From UBA5734 sp964528645 (GTDB taxonomy: Bacteria > Bacillota > Clostridia > Saccharofermentanales > UBA5734), in contig CAZGSR010000042.1 of the NCBI GenBank assembly GCA_964528645.1, positions 1 through 20,539 on the forward strand: 20,539 nt of DNA. The letters are read 5' to 3'. Both the position numbers and the translations under genes were made by a program. How positions within the stretch are numbered: position 1 is the first letter of the stretch; the number at the start of each line of letters is the position of its first letter. Positions 6,704 through 15,546 of the stretch are shown here, piece after piece. The notes under the pieces are model-generated. The model was not told the DNA's origin. It made no database searches and was given only the letters and a program-made list of their open reading frames with translations.

Positions 6704-8455
6704 ATGGATCACGATCAACCATCGAAAAAGATGCAGTCCAGCCCTCCAAGCACGACGCACACACCCATCCAGCTGGAATTGTTGTTCAAACAATCGCTGG
6801 CAGGCATTTTCTTCATGATGCTGGATGAACCTGTCGTCTGGAATGACTCGATCGACAAGGAAGTAACTCTGGACTACGTTTTTGACCATCACAGGATCAC
6901 TGAGGCCAATCAGGCGATGCTCGACCAGTACCGGACCACTGCGGTTGATTTTCTGGGTGCGACACCCAACCAGTTGTTTGCCCACAACCTGCCCTATGGC
7001 CGCACAATCTGGCGCGAATTTTTCGACAACGGGCAGTTGCACATCGATACCGATGAAAATCGCATGGATGGATCGCGCATGGCCGTGCTCGGCGACTACA
7101 TCTGCCTGTATGACGATCAGGGCCGTATCACTGGCCATTTTGGAGTCCAGATCGATATTACAGACCGCAAAATCATCGAAGAGACGCTCAAACAACAGTC
7201 CGCTTTACAGCAGTTTTTCACCATCTCGCCTGATTTGATGTTCATTCGCAATGACAAGGGCGTGGTCCAGAAAGCCAACCAGGCTTGGCAGACCATCCTT
7301 GGATACAGCCTGTTCGAACTGGAACATCTCTATCTGCCGGATCTAATTCACCCGGAGGACCGTCTGGCATCAGATGATATCTTCAATCCTTCCCAGGACC
7401 AAATCCAGGTGTCCCATGTGTTTCGGATGCAGACAAAAGCAGGTACCTACCGGTCGATTGAATGGTTCTCGCAGACCGTGGATGGTTGGCTTTACGCCAC
7501 GGGCCGCGATGTCAGTGAGCATTTGCGCAACAAGGAACAGCTGGAAATGATGGCCACGCGGGACAACTTGACCGGCCTTTATAATCGCCATCATTTTGAT
7601 ACCGTCATCAACGATCTGATGGAACATGCCGATCGCTACAATGAGCCCATGTCCTGTTTCATGTTTGACTTGGACCATTTCAAAATTGTCAACGATACCT
7701 ATGGCCACCAGGCAGGTGACCAGGTGCTCAAATCGATGGCTGGAATTGTCGACTCAGTCATGCGCCGGTCAGATTTGGCCTTCCGGTTCGGCGGTGAAGA
7801 ATTTCTGGTCCTGATGCCGCGTACCTCCATGGGTGGAGCTGCCATTGCAGCTGAGAAATTGCGGTCAGCGATCGAACACACGGAATTCCCGCACGTTGGA
7901 CGGCAAACCATCAGTATCGGTGTCTCGGAGCGGATGCGGGTCGAATCTTTGCGCCATTGGCTGCGCCGGACGGACGATGCACTGTACCAGGCCAAGCAAG
8001 GCGGACGTAACCGGGTTATGGATGCACCCAGTCATGACAAGACCGCTTTATCGGCTTCGTGGCTGGACTGGCAGCAGGAGTGGAACAGTGGCAATAGCCA
8101 GATCGACAACCAGCATCGCGACCTGATCCAGATTGCCCAAAAACTGCTTCACTTGTATCTGTCCAATACCAGCCCTCTATTGATGCAAAACCAGCTTGAG
8201 CTCATGTTCCAGCATGTCATCATCCATTTTGAGACCGAAGAAAAAATCCTGGCCGAAGCTGGTTATCCAGAACTGGAGTCCCATACCCGGGTCCATGAAA
8301 AACTGGTTGCCAAGCTCAACCGCCTCTATCAGGATTACCAGGCAGGAGAAGTCAAGACAACGGCCTTTTTCTCGTTTGCCATTGACGACGTTTTGGTAGA
8401 ACATTTGGCCAAGGTCGACAAACTTTACTTCGACTGGACGAGCCCCAAGGAATAG
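6704..8455 (+). CDS. PAS-GGDEF diguanylate cyclase with C-terminal hemerythrin domain
   Basis: The 583-residue protein is predicted to be cytoplasmic, with no signal peptide or membrane segment. Two PAS-like regions (about 20-160 and 165-280) precede a GGDEF domain (about 285-445) with active-site GGEEF at 363-367. An RxxD inhibitory I-site (354-357) lies five residues before it. The end of the protein (about 455-583) is a bacteriohemerythrin domain with all seven diiron ligands at family spacing: H471, H508, E512, H527, H531, H567 and D572. The likely reaction is 2 GTP to c-di-GMP, tuned by oxygen or redox state at the diiron site and by the PAS input. The ATG at 6704 is preferred over one at 6686 because AGGAG (6690-6694) is 9 nt upstream. 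There is no EAL or HD-GYP domain, so the protein is a synthase only. A terminator lies upstream, so it is probably transcribed separately. Confidence 0.92.
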   Translation: MDHDQPSKKMQSSPPSTTHTPIQLELLFKQSLAGIFFMMLDEPVVWNDSIDKEVTLDYVFDHHRITEANQAMLDQYRTTAVDFLGATPNQLFAHNLPYGRTIWREFFDNGQLHIDTDENRMDGSRMAVLGDYICLYDDQGRITGHFGVQIDITDRKIIEETLKQQSALQQFFTISPDLMFIRNDKGVVQKANQAWQTILGYSLFELEHLYLPDLIHPEDRLASDDIFNPSQDQIQVSHVFRMQTKAGTYRSIEWFSQTVDGWLYATGRDVSEHLRNKEQLEMMATRDNLTGLYNRHHFDTVINDLMEHADRYNEPMSCFMFDLDHFKIVNDTYGHQAGDQVLKSMAGIVDSVMRRSDLAFRFGGEEFLVLMPRTSMGGAAIAAEKLRSAIEHTEFPHVGRQTISIGVSERMRVESLRHWLRRTDDALYQAKQGGRNRVMDAPSHDKTALSASWLDWQQEWNSGNSQIDNQHRDLIQIAQKLLHLYLSNTSPLLMQNQLELMFQHVIIHFETEEKILAEAGYPELESHTRVHEKLVAKLNRLYQDYQAGEVKTTAFFSFAIDDVLVEHLAKVDKLYFDWTSPKE

Positions 8456-8510
8456 CGTATAACAAAAAGCGGCTTTGCCCATTCAATCCATATAGAAAAG
8501 GGGATTTTCT

Positions 8511-9497
8511 ATGTCCATTCGTATCGCAATTATTGGTTATGGCAATCTCGGACGTGGTGTGGAAAGCGCCATCCGGCAAAATCCAGACATGGAGCTGGTT
8601 GCTGTCCTGACGCGGCGTGACCCAGCTTCACTCACATTGCTGACGCCGGGTGTCAAAGTCTACCCGATGGAGGCCGCAGCGTCTTTGAAAACACTCGTCG
8701 ATGTCGCTATCCTCTGTGGTGGCAGTGCCACAGACCTGCCCATCCAGACTCCGGAGCTGGCCGGCCTGTTCCATGTGGTCGACAGTTTCGATACCCATGC
8801 CAAGATCAACGACCATTTTGCTGCTGTGGATGCTGTCGCCAGGGTAGCAGGAACCGTCGGCATCATCTCAGTCGGCTGGGATCCCGGTATGTTCTCGCTC
8901 AATCGTCTCTATGCCAATGCCATCCTGCCGGAGGGCAAGGACTACACGTTCTGGGGCAAGGGTGTCAGCCAGGGGCATTCCGATGCCATCCGCCGGGTTC
9001 CTGGTGTCCAGAACGGCAAACAATACACCATTCCGGTCGATTCAGCCTTGGCGAGCGTCCGGGCAGGGAAGAACCCTGATTTCACGACCCGTGAGAAACA
9101 CATCCGCGAGTGTTTCGTCGTCGCTGCGCCGGGTGCAGACAAAGCTGCCATTGAGCAGGAAATCAAGACCATGCCAAACTACTTTGCTGACTATGACACA
9201 ATTGTCCATTTCATCACGGAAGAGGAGCTGCAGCGTGACCACAGTGGCATCCCGCATGGCGGCTTTGTCATCCGTTCCGGACAGACCGGTCTGGCTGGCG
9301 AAAGCAAACATGTGATCGAATACAGCCTCAAGCTCGATTCCAATCCGGAGTTTACGGCCAGTGTGCTGGTTGCCTATGCCCGGGCGGCGTACCGCTTGGG
9401 CGAGCAGGGCGACAGCGGCTGCAAGACTGTCTTCGACATCGCACCGGGTCTTTTGAGCCTGCAGAGCGCAGCTGAATTGCGCCAACACCTGCTGTAA
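8511..9497 (+). CDS. ddh: meso-Diaminopimelate D-dehydrogenase
   Basis: This NADPH-dependent cytoplasmic enzyme aminates L-2-amino-6-oxopimelate (the ring-opened form of tetrahydrodipicolinate) to meso-diaminopimelate in one step. The product supplies lysine and peptidoglycan. The 328-residue length is typical. The nucleotide-binding motif GYGNLG is at 9-14, and the family sequences CGGSATDLP, SVGWDPGMFSLNR, GVSQGHSDAIRRVPGVQ and HGGFVIRSG are clear. AAGGGG lies about 8 nt before the ATG. It starts 55 bp after the diguanylate cyclase, and no terminator is seen between them. A sugar kinase follows after 4 bp, so the two are probably co-transcribed, although no metabolic link is obvious. Confidence 0.95.
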   Translation: MSIRIAIIGYGNLGRGVESAIRQNPDMELVAVLTRRDPASLTLLTPGVKVYPMEAAASLKTLVDVAILCGGSATDLPIQTPELAGLFHVVDSFDTHAKINDHFAAVDAVARVAGTVGIISVGWDPGMFSLNRLYANAILPEGKDYTFWGKGVSQGHSDAIRRVPGVQNGKQYTIPVDSALASVRAGKNPDFTTREKHIRECFVVAAPGADKAAIEQEIKTMPNYFADYDTIVHFITEEELQRDHSGIPHGGFVIRSGQTGLAGESKHVIEYSLKLDSNPEFTASVLVAYARAAYRLGEQGDSGCKTVFDIAPGLLSLQSAAELRQHLL

Positions 9498-9501
9498 AGC
9501 C

Positions 9502-10509
9502 TTGAAGTCTTTGCTGGATTTCGCCTCCAATCGTCGACTCGACATCATCCTGACTGGACGGGCCGGGATAGATTTCAATGCCGTCGAATTAAACTGCCGC
9601 TTTGCCGACGTCCATTCCTACACCAAATCGGTTGGTGGCTCACCGGCCAATATCGCCCAGGGCTTGCAGAAACTCGGCTTGCACACCGGTTTCATCGGCA
9701 AGGTCTCTGGCGATGGCATGGGTGACTATGTGGTCGAGACCTTGGGGCAGGCTGGCATTGATACGACCGGCATGCTGCGCGACCAGACGGGGGCGCGCAA
9801 TTGCCTGGCGATCACAGAAGTGCAATCACCTGAAAACAGCGGTTCGTTCCTCTATCGGGAACGGACCGCTGACTTGCTGCTCGAGCCTCGTGAGATTGAT
9901 GCCGGTTTTGTCGGATCGGCAAAAGCTGTGCTCATTTCTGGAACTGCCTTGTCCCAGTCTCCTTCGCGCGAATCCATGCTGCATTTGATCGATCTTGCCA
10001 GGCAACAGGATGTCCGGATTGTGTTCGACCTTGATTATCGACCCTGCGGCTGGCAGGGCAGGGAAGAAACGGCCGCCTGCTATGAGCTGGTGGCTGGAAA
10101 ATCTGACCTGGTCATTGGCACCCGCGAGGAGTTTGTGGCAGCTGGCTGGGGCCAGGCGAAAAATCGAGGCCATGACAGAAAAATGGCTGAGTCTTATTTC
10201 CGGCAGGGTGCTCGTCTGGTGGTGATCAAGGACGGCAGCAGGGGTTCCTCGGCCTATACAGACCAGGGAGACGAGGCGCATTGTGGCGTTTATCCGGTCC
10301 GGATCAGGAAAACGTTTGGATCCGGGGATTCGTATGCAGCCGGGCTGTTGGAAAGGCTATTTCGCGGCTGTACGCTCAAAGAAGCCATGATCTACGGCAC
10401 CGCCTGTGCAGCGATTGTCCTCAGTGGCGCTGTCAGTTGTGCCGAAGCCATGCCGAACCTGGCCCAGGTCGAGCAGTATCTGACAACTCATAGCCTCAGC
10501 GGTTCTTGA
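9502..10509 (+). CDS. iolC: PfkB-family sugar kinase, IolC-like (5-dehydro-2-deoxygluconokinase)
   Basis: The 335-residue ribokinase-fold protein carries GRAGIDFNAVE (19-29), GGSPANIAQGL (45-55), the long IolC-type stretch SGTALSQSPSRE (146-157) with FDLDYRP (175-181), GTREEF (206-211) and the phosphotransfer motif TFGSGDSYAAG with catalytic D276. These match 5-dehydro-2-deoxygluconokinase of myo-inositol degradation more closely than general fructokinases. No other iol gene is in view, so the substrate is uncertain. No ATG precedes the conserved N-terminus. A TTG at 9502 (alternative TTG 9511) must serve and has no clear ribosome binding site, so translation probably depends on ddh, whose stop is 4 bp upstream. 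The 3' end overlaps the convergent pirin gene by 14 bp. Confidence 0.75.
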   Translation: MKSLLDFASNRRLDIILTGRAGIDFNAVELNCRFADVHSYTKSVGGSPANIAQGLQKLGLHTGFIGKVSGDGMGDYVVETLGQAGIDTTGMLRDQTGARNCLAITEVQSPENSGSFLYRERTADLLLEPREIDAGFVGSAKAVLISGTALSQSPSRESMLHLIDLARQQDVRIVFDLDYRPCGWQGREETAACYELVAGKSDLVIGTREEFVAAGWGQAKNRGHDRKMAESYFRQGARLVVIKDGSRGSSAYTDQGDEAHCGVYPVRIRKTFGSGDSYAAGLLERLFRGCTLKEAMIYGTACAAIVLSGAVSCAEAMPNLAQVEQYLTTHSLSGS

Positions 10510-11359
10510 TAAACGTCCCTTTTTCCAGTTCTTTGAAGGCCAGCTCGAGCTCCGCTTCGGTGTTCATGACAATCGGACCGCCCCAGGCGATCGGCTCGTG
10601 CAGGGGTTTGGCACAGAGCAGGATGAACCGGATGCCGTCCGGGCCAGCTTTCGCCCAGAATGTATCTCCCTTGGTAAACAAGACGGCCTGTTTTTCACGG
10701 GTCAACTGGGCAGGGTCGGATGCATTCTTGTCCGGGTCAAAAATGGCTGCGCCACTGAAAATGTAAATGAACAGCGTGTGGTCCGGTTCACTGGCAAAAG
10801 ACCATTCCTGGCCTGGTTCCATTTCGATATCGAGGTAAGTGGCCTGGATATAACGGCCCTGGAAAGCCCCGGCTTTCCCCTGGTAGTCGCCGGCCACAAT
10901 CCGGACCGTATGACCGTCTCCTTTGACAACCGGCACCTGATCTCTCTGAATATCCCCGTATGCTGGCGGGGCCATTTTGTCTGCAGCGGGCAAGTTGAGC
11001 CAGAGCTGGGCGCCATACATGCGCGAGCTGGCTTTGGGCATTTCCTGGTGGATGATCCCAGACCCGGCAGTCATCCACTGGCAGTCACCATCGAGGATGC
11101 TGCCACTGTTGCCGAGACTGTCGCCATGCTCGATGTCCCCCTGGATCAGGTAGGTGACGGTCTCGATCCCGCGGTGGGGGTGCCAGGGGAAGCCCTTGAT
11201 GTAGTCCTCCGGATTGTCAGAGTCAAACGCATCCAGCATCAGGAAGGGATCGAAATCCTGTGTATCCCGGTAGCCCAGGACGCGGACCAGATGGACACCG
11301 GCCCCATCGATGGTTTTTTTGCCTGTGACAATGCGGCGGATCTGGCGTAAATCAGTCAT
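10496..11359 (-). CDS. Pirin family protein
   Basis: This 287-residue bicupin contains the pirin metal site H60, H62 (FPWHPHRGIETVTY) and H104, E106 (GSGIIHQEMP), with a second cupin-like half containing ASEPDHTLFIYIFSG. Pirins bind Fe and some have quercetin 2,3-dioxygenase activity, but the physiological role in anaerobes is unknown. The ATG at 11359 is chosen over the longer frame starting at 11428, because GGAGGG lies about 10 nt before it and its ATGA overlaps the stop of the GNAT gene upstream, indicating translational coupling. The 3' end overlaps convergent iolC by 14 bp, with no room for a separate terminator. Confidence 0.9.
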   Translation of the reverse strand: MTDLRQIRRIVTGKKTIDGAGVHLVRVLGYRDTQDFDPFLMLDAFDSDNPEDYIKGFPWHPHRGIETVTYLIQGDIEHGDSLGNSGSILDGDCQWMTAGSGIIHQEMPKASSRMYGAQLWLNLPAADKMAPPAYGDIQRDQVPVVKGDGHTVRIVAGDYQGKAGAFQGRYIQATYLDIEMEPGQEWSFASEPDHTLFIYIFSGAAIFDPDKNASDPAQLTREKQAVLFTKGDTFWAKAGPDGIRFILLCAKPLHEPIAWGGPIVMNTEAELELAFKELEKGTFIKNR

Positions 11360-11640
11360 CTGGTTTTTCCCTCCAATAGACTCCGAAGTTCGGGGTGTTT
11401 TTCGAAATAGGCCTGGGCAAACGGACATTGGGCGACAATCTTGAACTCGTTTTCGCGACTGTAGGCGATGACATGCTCGACCAGGCGCTGGCCGATCCCC
11501 TGGCCTTGCAGGCCGTTCTTGACGATGGTGTGGGTAATGGTCAGGACGTGGCCTTCAACCGTGAAATCGATCCAGGCCTGGGCGGATTCGTAACTGTCAC
11601 CGACAAAAAACATGGATGGACCCTGCTTGATCTCGCGCAT
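11356..11640 (-). CDS. Small GNAT-like N-acetyltransferase (YjdJ type)
   Basis: This 94-residue single-domain protein has VLTITHTIVKNGLQGQGIGQRLVEHVIAYS, whose GQGIGQRL part forms the acetyl-CoA pyrophosphate loop, and ends CPFAQAYFEKHPELRSLL. Both are hallmarks of the minimal Gcn5-like family (Acetyltransf_CG, YjdJ). The acceptor substrate is unknown. GGAGAGGGG lies just before the ATG at 11640, and a TATAAT occurs on the same strand at 11678-11673. It is the first gene of a two-gene unit with pirin, sharing a 4-bp ATGA overlap. Confidence 0.88.
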   Translation of the reverse strand: MREIKQGPSMFFVGDSYESAQAWIDFTVEGHVLTITHTIVKNGLQGQGIGQRLVEHVIAYSRENEFKIVAQCPFAQAYFEKHPELRSLLEGKTR

Positions 11641-11672
11641 GGACGTGCCCCCCTCTCCGGGTATTTGACTCC

Positions 11673-11678
11673 ATTATA
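11673..11678 (-). promoter_or_regulatory. Possible -10 box for the GNAT-pirin operon
   Basis: Read on the minus strand, this is a perfect TATAAT about 32 nt before the GNAT ATG. The hexamer 17 bp upstream (TATCAA) is a weak -35. Confidence 0.35.
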
Positions 11679-11743
11679 GGAAATCCGGAGCGTTTTTGAT
11701 ATCATGGATCTCTGGAAATCATCCAGCAAGGGGAGGCTTTTCA

Positions 11744-14700
11744 TTGAACTATGCGATAGAAAACCATCTGCGCCAGCGCATCCTGGTCCTGGATGGAGCC
11801 ATGGGTACTTCGATCCAGAAATTGTCGCTGGGGGAAGCGGATTATTGTGGAGGCTGTTCCTGCCATCGCAGCCAGAAGGGCAACAATGACCTCCTCAATT
11901 TAAATAAGCCAGAGGTCATCCAGTCCATCCACGAAGCGTACCTCGCCGCTGGGGCCGATATCATCGAGACGAATACTTTCAATGCCAACCGGATCTCCCA
12001 GGCCGACTATGACCTGCAGGATGAGGTGTACCAGCTCAACAGAGCGGGCGCCCGCCTGGCCCGGGCAGCGGCGGATCTCTGGACTCAGAAGACACCCGAC
12101 AAGCCCCGTTTCGTCGCTGGATCGATCGGTCCGACCAACCGGACTGCTTCCCTGTCACCCGATGTCGAAGATCCCGGCGCCCGCAACATCACCTTTGATG
12201 AATTGCAGGCAGCCTATGAAGAACAGATCACAGCACTCGTGGATGGCGGCGTCGACCTGCTGCTGGTTGAGACCATTTTCGATGCCTTGAATGCCCGGGC
12301 GGCCATTTTGGCGGCCGATACCATCCTGACCCAAAAAGGCATCGATCTGCCGGTCATGATCTCCGGCACCATAACGGACAAAAGTGGCCGGATCCTGACC
12401 GGCCAGACGCTGGAAGCCTTTGCCGAAAGCATGAAGCACGAACGCATCTTTTCGATCGGACTGAATTGTGCGTTTGGCCCCAAGGACTTGCTGCCCTTCA
12501 TCCGTGAACTGTCCCAGACCCAGGACCGCTACATCAGCTTTCACCCCAATGCGGGACTGCCCAACGCCCTCGGTGGGTATGACGAAACCCCGGAAGAGAT
12601 GGTTGTCTTTGTCCGGGAACTGGCCCTGGAAGGCCATCTTAATATCATCGGTGGCTGTTGCGGGACGACTCCGGACCACATCCGTGCTTTCAACGAAGGG
12701 GTGCAGGGGATTGCCCCCCGACCTCTGCCGGTGCTGGAAAAGGAAAGCATATTCTGCGGCCTGGAGGCCATCCACATCAGCCAGGCTTCCAACTTTGTCA
12801 ACATCGGCGAACGACTCAACGTCGCCGGTTCCGCCAAATTTGCCCGCCTGATCCGGGAGAAACACTACGAAGAAGCACTCTCCATCGCCCGGGAACAGGT
12901 CGATAATGGCGCCCAGGTCATCGACGTCAATTTTGACGATGGCCTGCTCGATGCGATCCATGAAATGGACACCTTCCTCAAGCTGATTGCCAGTGAACCT
13001 GAGATATCGCGCCTGCCAGTCATGATCGACTCCTCGAAATTCGAAGTCCTGGTCACCGGACTCAAGGCCATCCAGGGTAAGCCGATCGTCAATTCGATTT
13101 CTCTGAAAGCAGGCGAAGCCGAATTTATAGCCCAGGCGCGCCAGATCAGACAATTCGGCGCAGGGGTTGTGGTCATGGCCTTTGATGAAAAAGGCCAGGC
13201 CGACACCTATGCCCGCAAAATTGAGATCTGCCAGCGGGCCTACCATATCCTGGTCGAAAAGGTCCAGTTCCCGCCGGAAAACATCATCTTCGACCCCAAT
13301 ATCCTGGCCATTGCGACCGGGATCGAGGAACACAGCAACTATGCTGTTGATTTCATCGAAGCTACGCGCTGGATCAAGGCCCACTTGCCTCATGCCAAGG
13401 TCAGCGGCGGCGTCAGCAATCTGTCCTTTTCGTTCCGTGGCAACAATGTGATCCGCGAAGCCATGCATGCTGTTTTCCTGTACCATGCCATCCAGGCTGG
13501 CATGGACATGGGGATCGTCAATCCCGGCCTGATCCAGATCTATGACGAAATCGAGCCGTCTCTGCTGGAAAAAGTCGAAGCGGTCGTACTCAACCAGCAT
13601 CCAGGTGCTGCTGAAGAGCTGCTCGAATTTGCTGAATCAGTCAAAAGTGGCATGTCCGGTCCGGCCAGGGATGTTTTAGCCTGGCGCCAGGCACCGGCCC
13701 GTGATCGGCTCAAGCATGCTCTCGTCAAAGGGATCACGGATTTCATCGAACAGGATGTCGAAGAAGTTCGGCTGACTTTCGACCGTGCCATCGGCGTCAT
13801 TGAAGGCCCCCTGATGGAGGGCATGAACCATGTCGGCGATTTGTTTGGCGAAGGCAAGATGTTCCTGCCCCAGGTCGTCAAGAGCGCCAGGGTCATGAAA
13901 AAAGCGGTCAGCTGTCTGTTGCCTTATATCGAAGCGGAAAAGGAATCGGGTGCCGGCAGCAGTGCTGGCAAGATCGTCTTTGCAACGGTCAAGGGCGATG
14001 TCCACGACATTGGCAAGAACATCGTCGATGTTGTCTTGTCCTGCAACAATTTCGAAGTGATTGACCTTGGTGTCATGGTTGCAGCCGAGACCATCCTCGA
14101 GGCTGCGCGTCGGGAACAGGCTGATCTGGTGGCCGTCAGTGGCCTGATCACACCCTCTCTGGAGGAGATGGCCCACGTGGCGGCCGAGATGGAGCGCGAG
14201 GGCTTCACCGTGCCATTGATTCTCGGTGGCGCAACCACGTCCAAGCTCCATACCGCCCTGAAAATCGCCCCTCACTACAGGCATGGGGTTGTCTATGTAC
14301 CCAACGCATCCAAGGCCGTGGAAGTGGCCAGGAAGCTGGTTGATCCCGGGAAGCGGGCCACGTATCTGGCTGAAATCGAGAGCGAATATGAGATCGTGCG
14401 CTCCAGACACCAGGCTGCAGCCCGGCCGATGGTTCCAATTGGTGAAGCCAGGGCAAATGGCCTGAAACTCGATTATTCACTGGACACGATTGTGGTGCCA
14501 GCGGTGCGGGGTGTAAAGCGTCTGGAGAATGTTCCGGTCCAGCAGCTGCGTCCCTACATCGACTGGACCTTTTTCTTCATGGCCTGGGATATGCAGGGAA
14601 TCTACCCCAAAATCCTCGATGATGCCAAATACGGTCCAGAGGCGAAGCGGCTGTTGGACGATGCCAACCGGATGCTGGATGAACTCGAGCACAAGCAGAT

Positions 14701-15403
14701 CCTGACTGCCAATGCCGTTTATGGCATCTTCCCGGCGAACCGGTCAGGGGATGACATCCTGGTTTTTGATCCGCAAAACCAGGACCGCCAGATTGCGACC
14801 TTCCATACACTGCGTCAGCAGGTGAGTCGCAAGGATGCAACCTATCGCAGCCTGGCGGACTATCTTGCTCCTCTGGACAGTGGATTGACCGATTTCGTTG
14901 GTGGATTTGTCGTCACGGCAGGTCTGGGAGCCCAGGCCTATGCCGATCAGCTGCGAGAGGCCGGTGATGATTACTCAGCTTTGCTGGTCAAGCTGCTCGC
15001 AGACCGGCTGGCTGAGGCTTTTGCTGAATGGCTGCATGAAAAAATCCGCAAAGAAGACTGGGGTTATGCCAATGATGAAGACCTGACTGTTGCCGAACTG
15101 CTCAAGGAGAAATACCAGGGCATCCGACCGGCTTTTGGCTACCCATCCTTGCGCGACCATCAGGAAAAAGAAACCCTCTTTGCCTTGCTGGATGGCGAGA
15201 GCATTGGCGTGTCGCTGACCGACAGCTACATGATGGATCCTCCTGCCAGTGTCTGCGGTCTCTATTTCGGTTCGCACGAGGCTGAATATTTCGATGTCCA
15301 GGAAATCGACCGGGACCAGTTCGATGACTACCTGCGGCGCATCGGCCGCACCAGCCAGGAATTGGCCCGCAGCCTCGGACCGCTGATCCGGTTCAAGGTC
15401 TGA
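11744..15403 (+). CDS. metH: Cobalamin-dependent methionine synthase, full length
   Basis: The 1219-residue protein transfers a methyl group from 5-methyltetrahydrofolate via methylcobalamin to homocysteine, giving methionine. All modules are present in order. The homocysteine domain starts ILVLDGAMGTSIQ, with zinc ligands C242 (GLNCAFGP) and C305-C306 (GGCCGTT). The pterin-binding domain is about 335-600, with FVNIGERLNVAG. The cap and B12-binding domain follow, with the cobalt-ligating histidine in GDVHDIGKNIV (H754). The C-terminal reactivation domain, from about 910, includes RPAFGYPSLRDHQEK, expected to bind S-adenosylmethionine. The start is a TTG at 11744, 7 nt after AAGGGGAGG (11728-11736). 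An unusual Cys cluster, CGGCSCH, lies at residues 35-41. No riboswitch is evident in the 103-bp leader region. The gene diverges from GNAT-pirin. Confidence 0.96.
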   Translation: MNYAIENHLRQRILVLDGAMGTSIQKLSLGEADYCGGCSCHRSQKGNNDLLNLNKPEVIQSIHEAYLAAGADIIETNTFNANRISQADYDLQDEVYQLNRAGARLARAAADLWTQKTPDKPRFVAGSIGPTNRTASLSPDVEDPGARNITFDELQAAYEEQITALVDGGVDLLLVETIFDALNARAAILAADTILTQKGIDLPVMISGTITDKSGRILTGQTLEAFAESMKHERIFSIGLNCAFGPKDLLPFIRELSQTQDRYISFHPNAGLPNALGGYDETPEEMVVFVRELALEGHLNIIGGCCGTTPDHIRAFNEGVQGIAPRPLPVLEKESIFCGLEAIHISQASNFVNIGERLNVAGSAKFARLIREKHYEEALSIAREQVDNGAQVIDVNFDDGLLDAIHEMDTFLKLIASEPEISRLPVMIDSSKFEVLVTGLKAIQGKPIVNSISLKAGEAEFIAQARQIRQFGAGVVVMAFDEKGQADTYARKIEICQRAYHILVEKVQFPPENIIFDPNILAIATGIEEHSNYAVDFIEATRWIKAHLPHAKVSGGVSNLSFSFRGNNVIREAMHAVFLYHAIQAGMDMGIVNPGLIQIYDEIEPSLLEKVEAVVLNQHPGAAEELLEFAESVKSGMSGPARDVLAWRQAPARDRLKHALVKGITDFIEQDVEEVRLTFDRAIGVIEGPLMEGMNHVGDLFGEGKMFLPQVVKSARVMKKAVSCLLPYIEAEKESGAGSSAGKIVFATVKGDVHDIGKNIVDVVLSCNNFEVIDLGVMVAAETILEAARREQADLVAVSGLITPSLEEMAHVAAEMEREGFTVPLILGGATTSKLHTALKIAPHYRHGVVYVPNASKAVEVARKLVDPGKRATYLAEIESEYEIVRSRHQAAARPMVPIGEARANGLKLDYSLDTIVVPAVRGVKRLENVPVQQLRPYIDWTFFFMAWDMQGIYPKILDDAKYGPEAKRLLDDANRMLDELEHKQILTANAVYGIFPANRSGDDILVFDPQNQDRQIATFHTLRQQVSRKDATYRSLADYLAPLDSGLTDFVGGFVVTAGLGAQAYADQLREAGDDYSALLVKLLADRLAEAFAEWLHEKIRKEDWGYANDEDLTVAELLKEKYQGIRPAFGYPSLRDHQEKETLFALLDGESIGVSLTDSYMMDPPASVCGLYFGSHEAEYFDVQEIDRDQFDDYLRRIGRTSQELARSLGPLIRFKV

Positions 15404-15463
15404 AAAAAATAATTTTGAGCCAGGCATCGGTAGAATTTGGCGTCATTGCGGTAACAAAAAGCC

Positions 15464-15493
15464 TTGCCAGACTGAATCGATTATCAGTATCCT
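15464..15493 (+). promoter_or_regulatory. Possible promoter of the 46-residue small gene
   Basis: TTGCCA (15464-15469) and TATCCT (15488-15493) are separated by 18 bp, with a leader of about 45 nt to the ATG at 15547. Both boxes are moderate matches. Confidence 0.35.
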
Positions 15494-15546
15494 ATACCTA
15501 CACAGGGTTGCCAAGCGTGCCCATAGAAAATTTAGGAGGGACACAC

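Noticed and set aside
11641..11743. SAM or cobalamin riboswitch before metH
   Set aside because: The intergenic region is only 103 bp, and no conserved riboswitch core or multi-stem structure could be seen.
12155..13600. 481-codon open frame antisense to metH
   Set aside because: It lies entirely inside a clearly conserved gene on the other strand. Long antisense frames follow from the GC-rich third positions.
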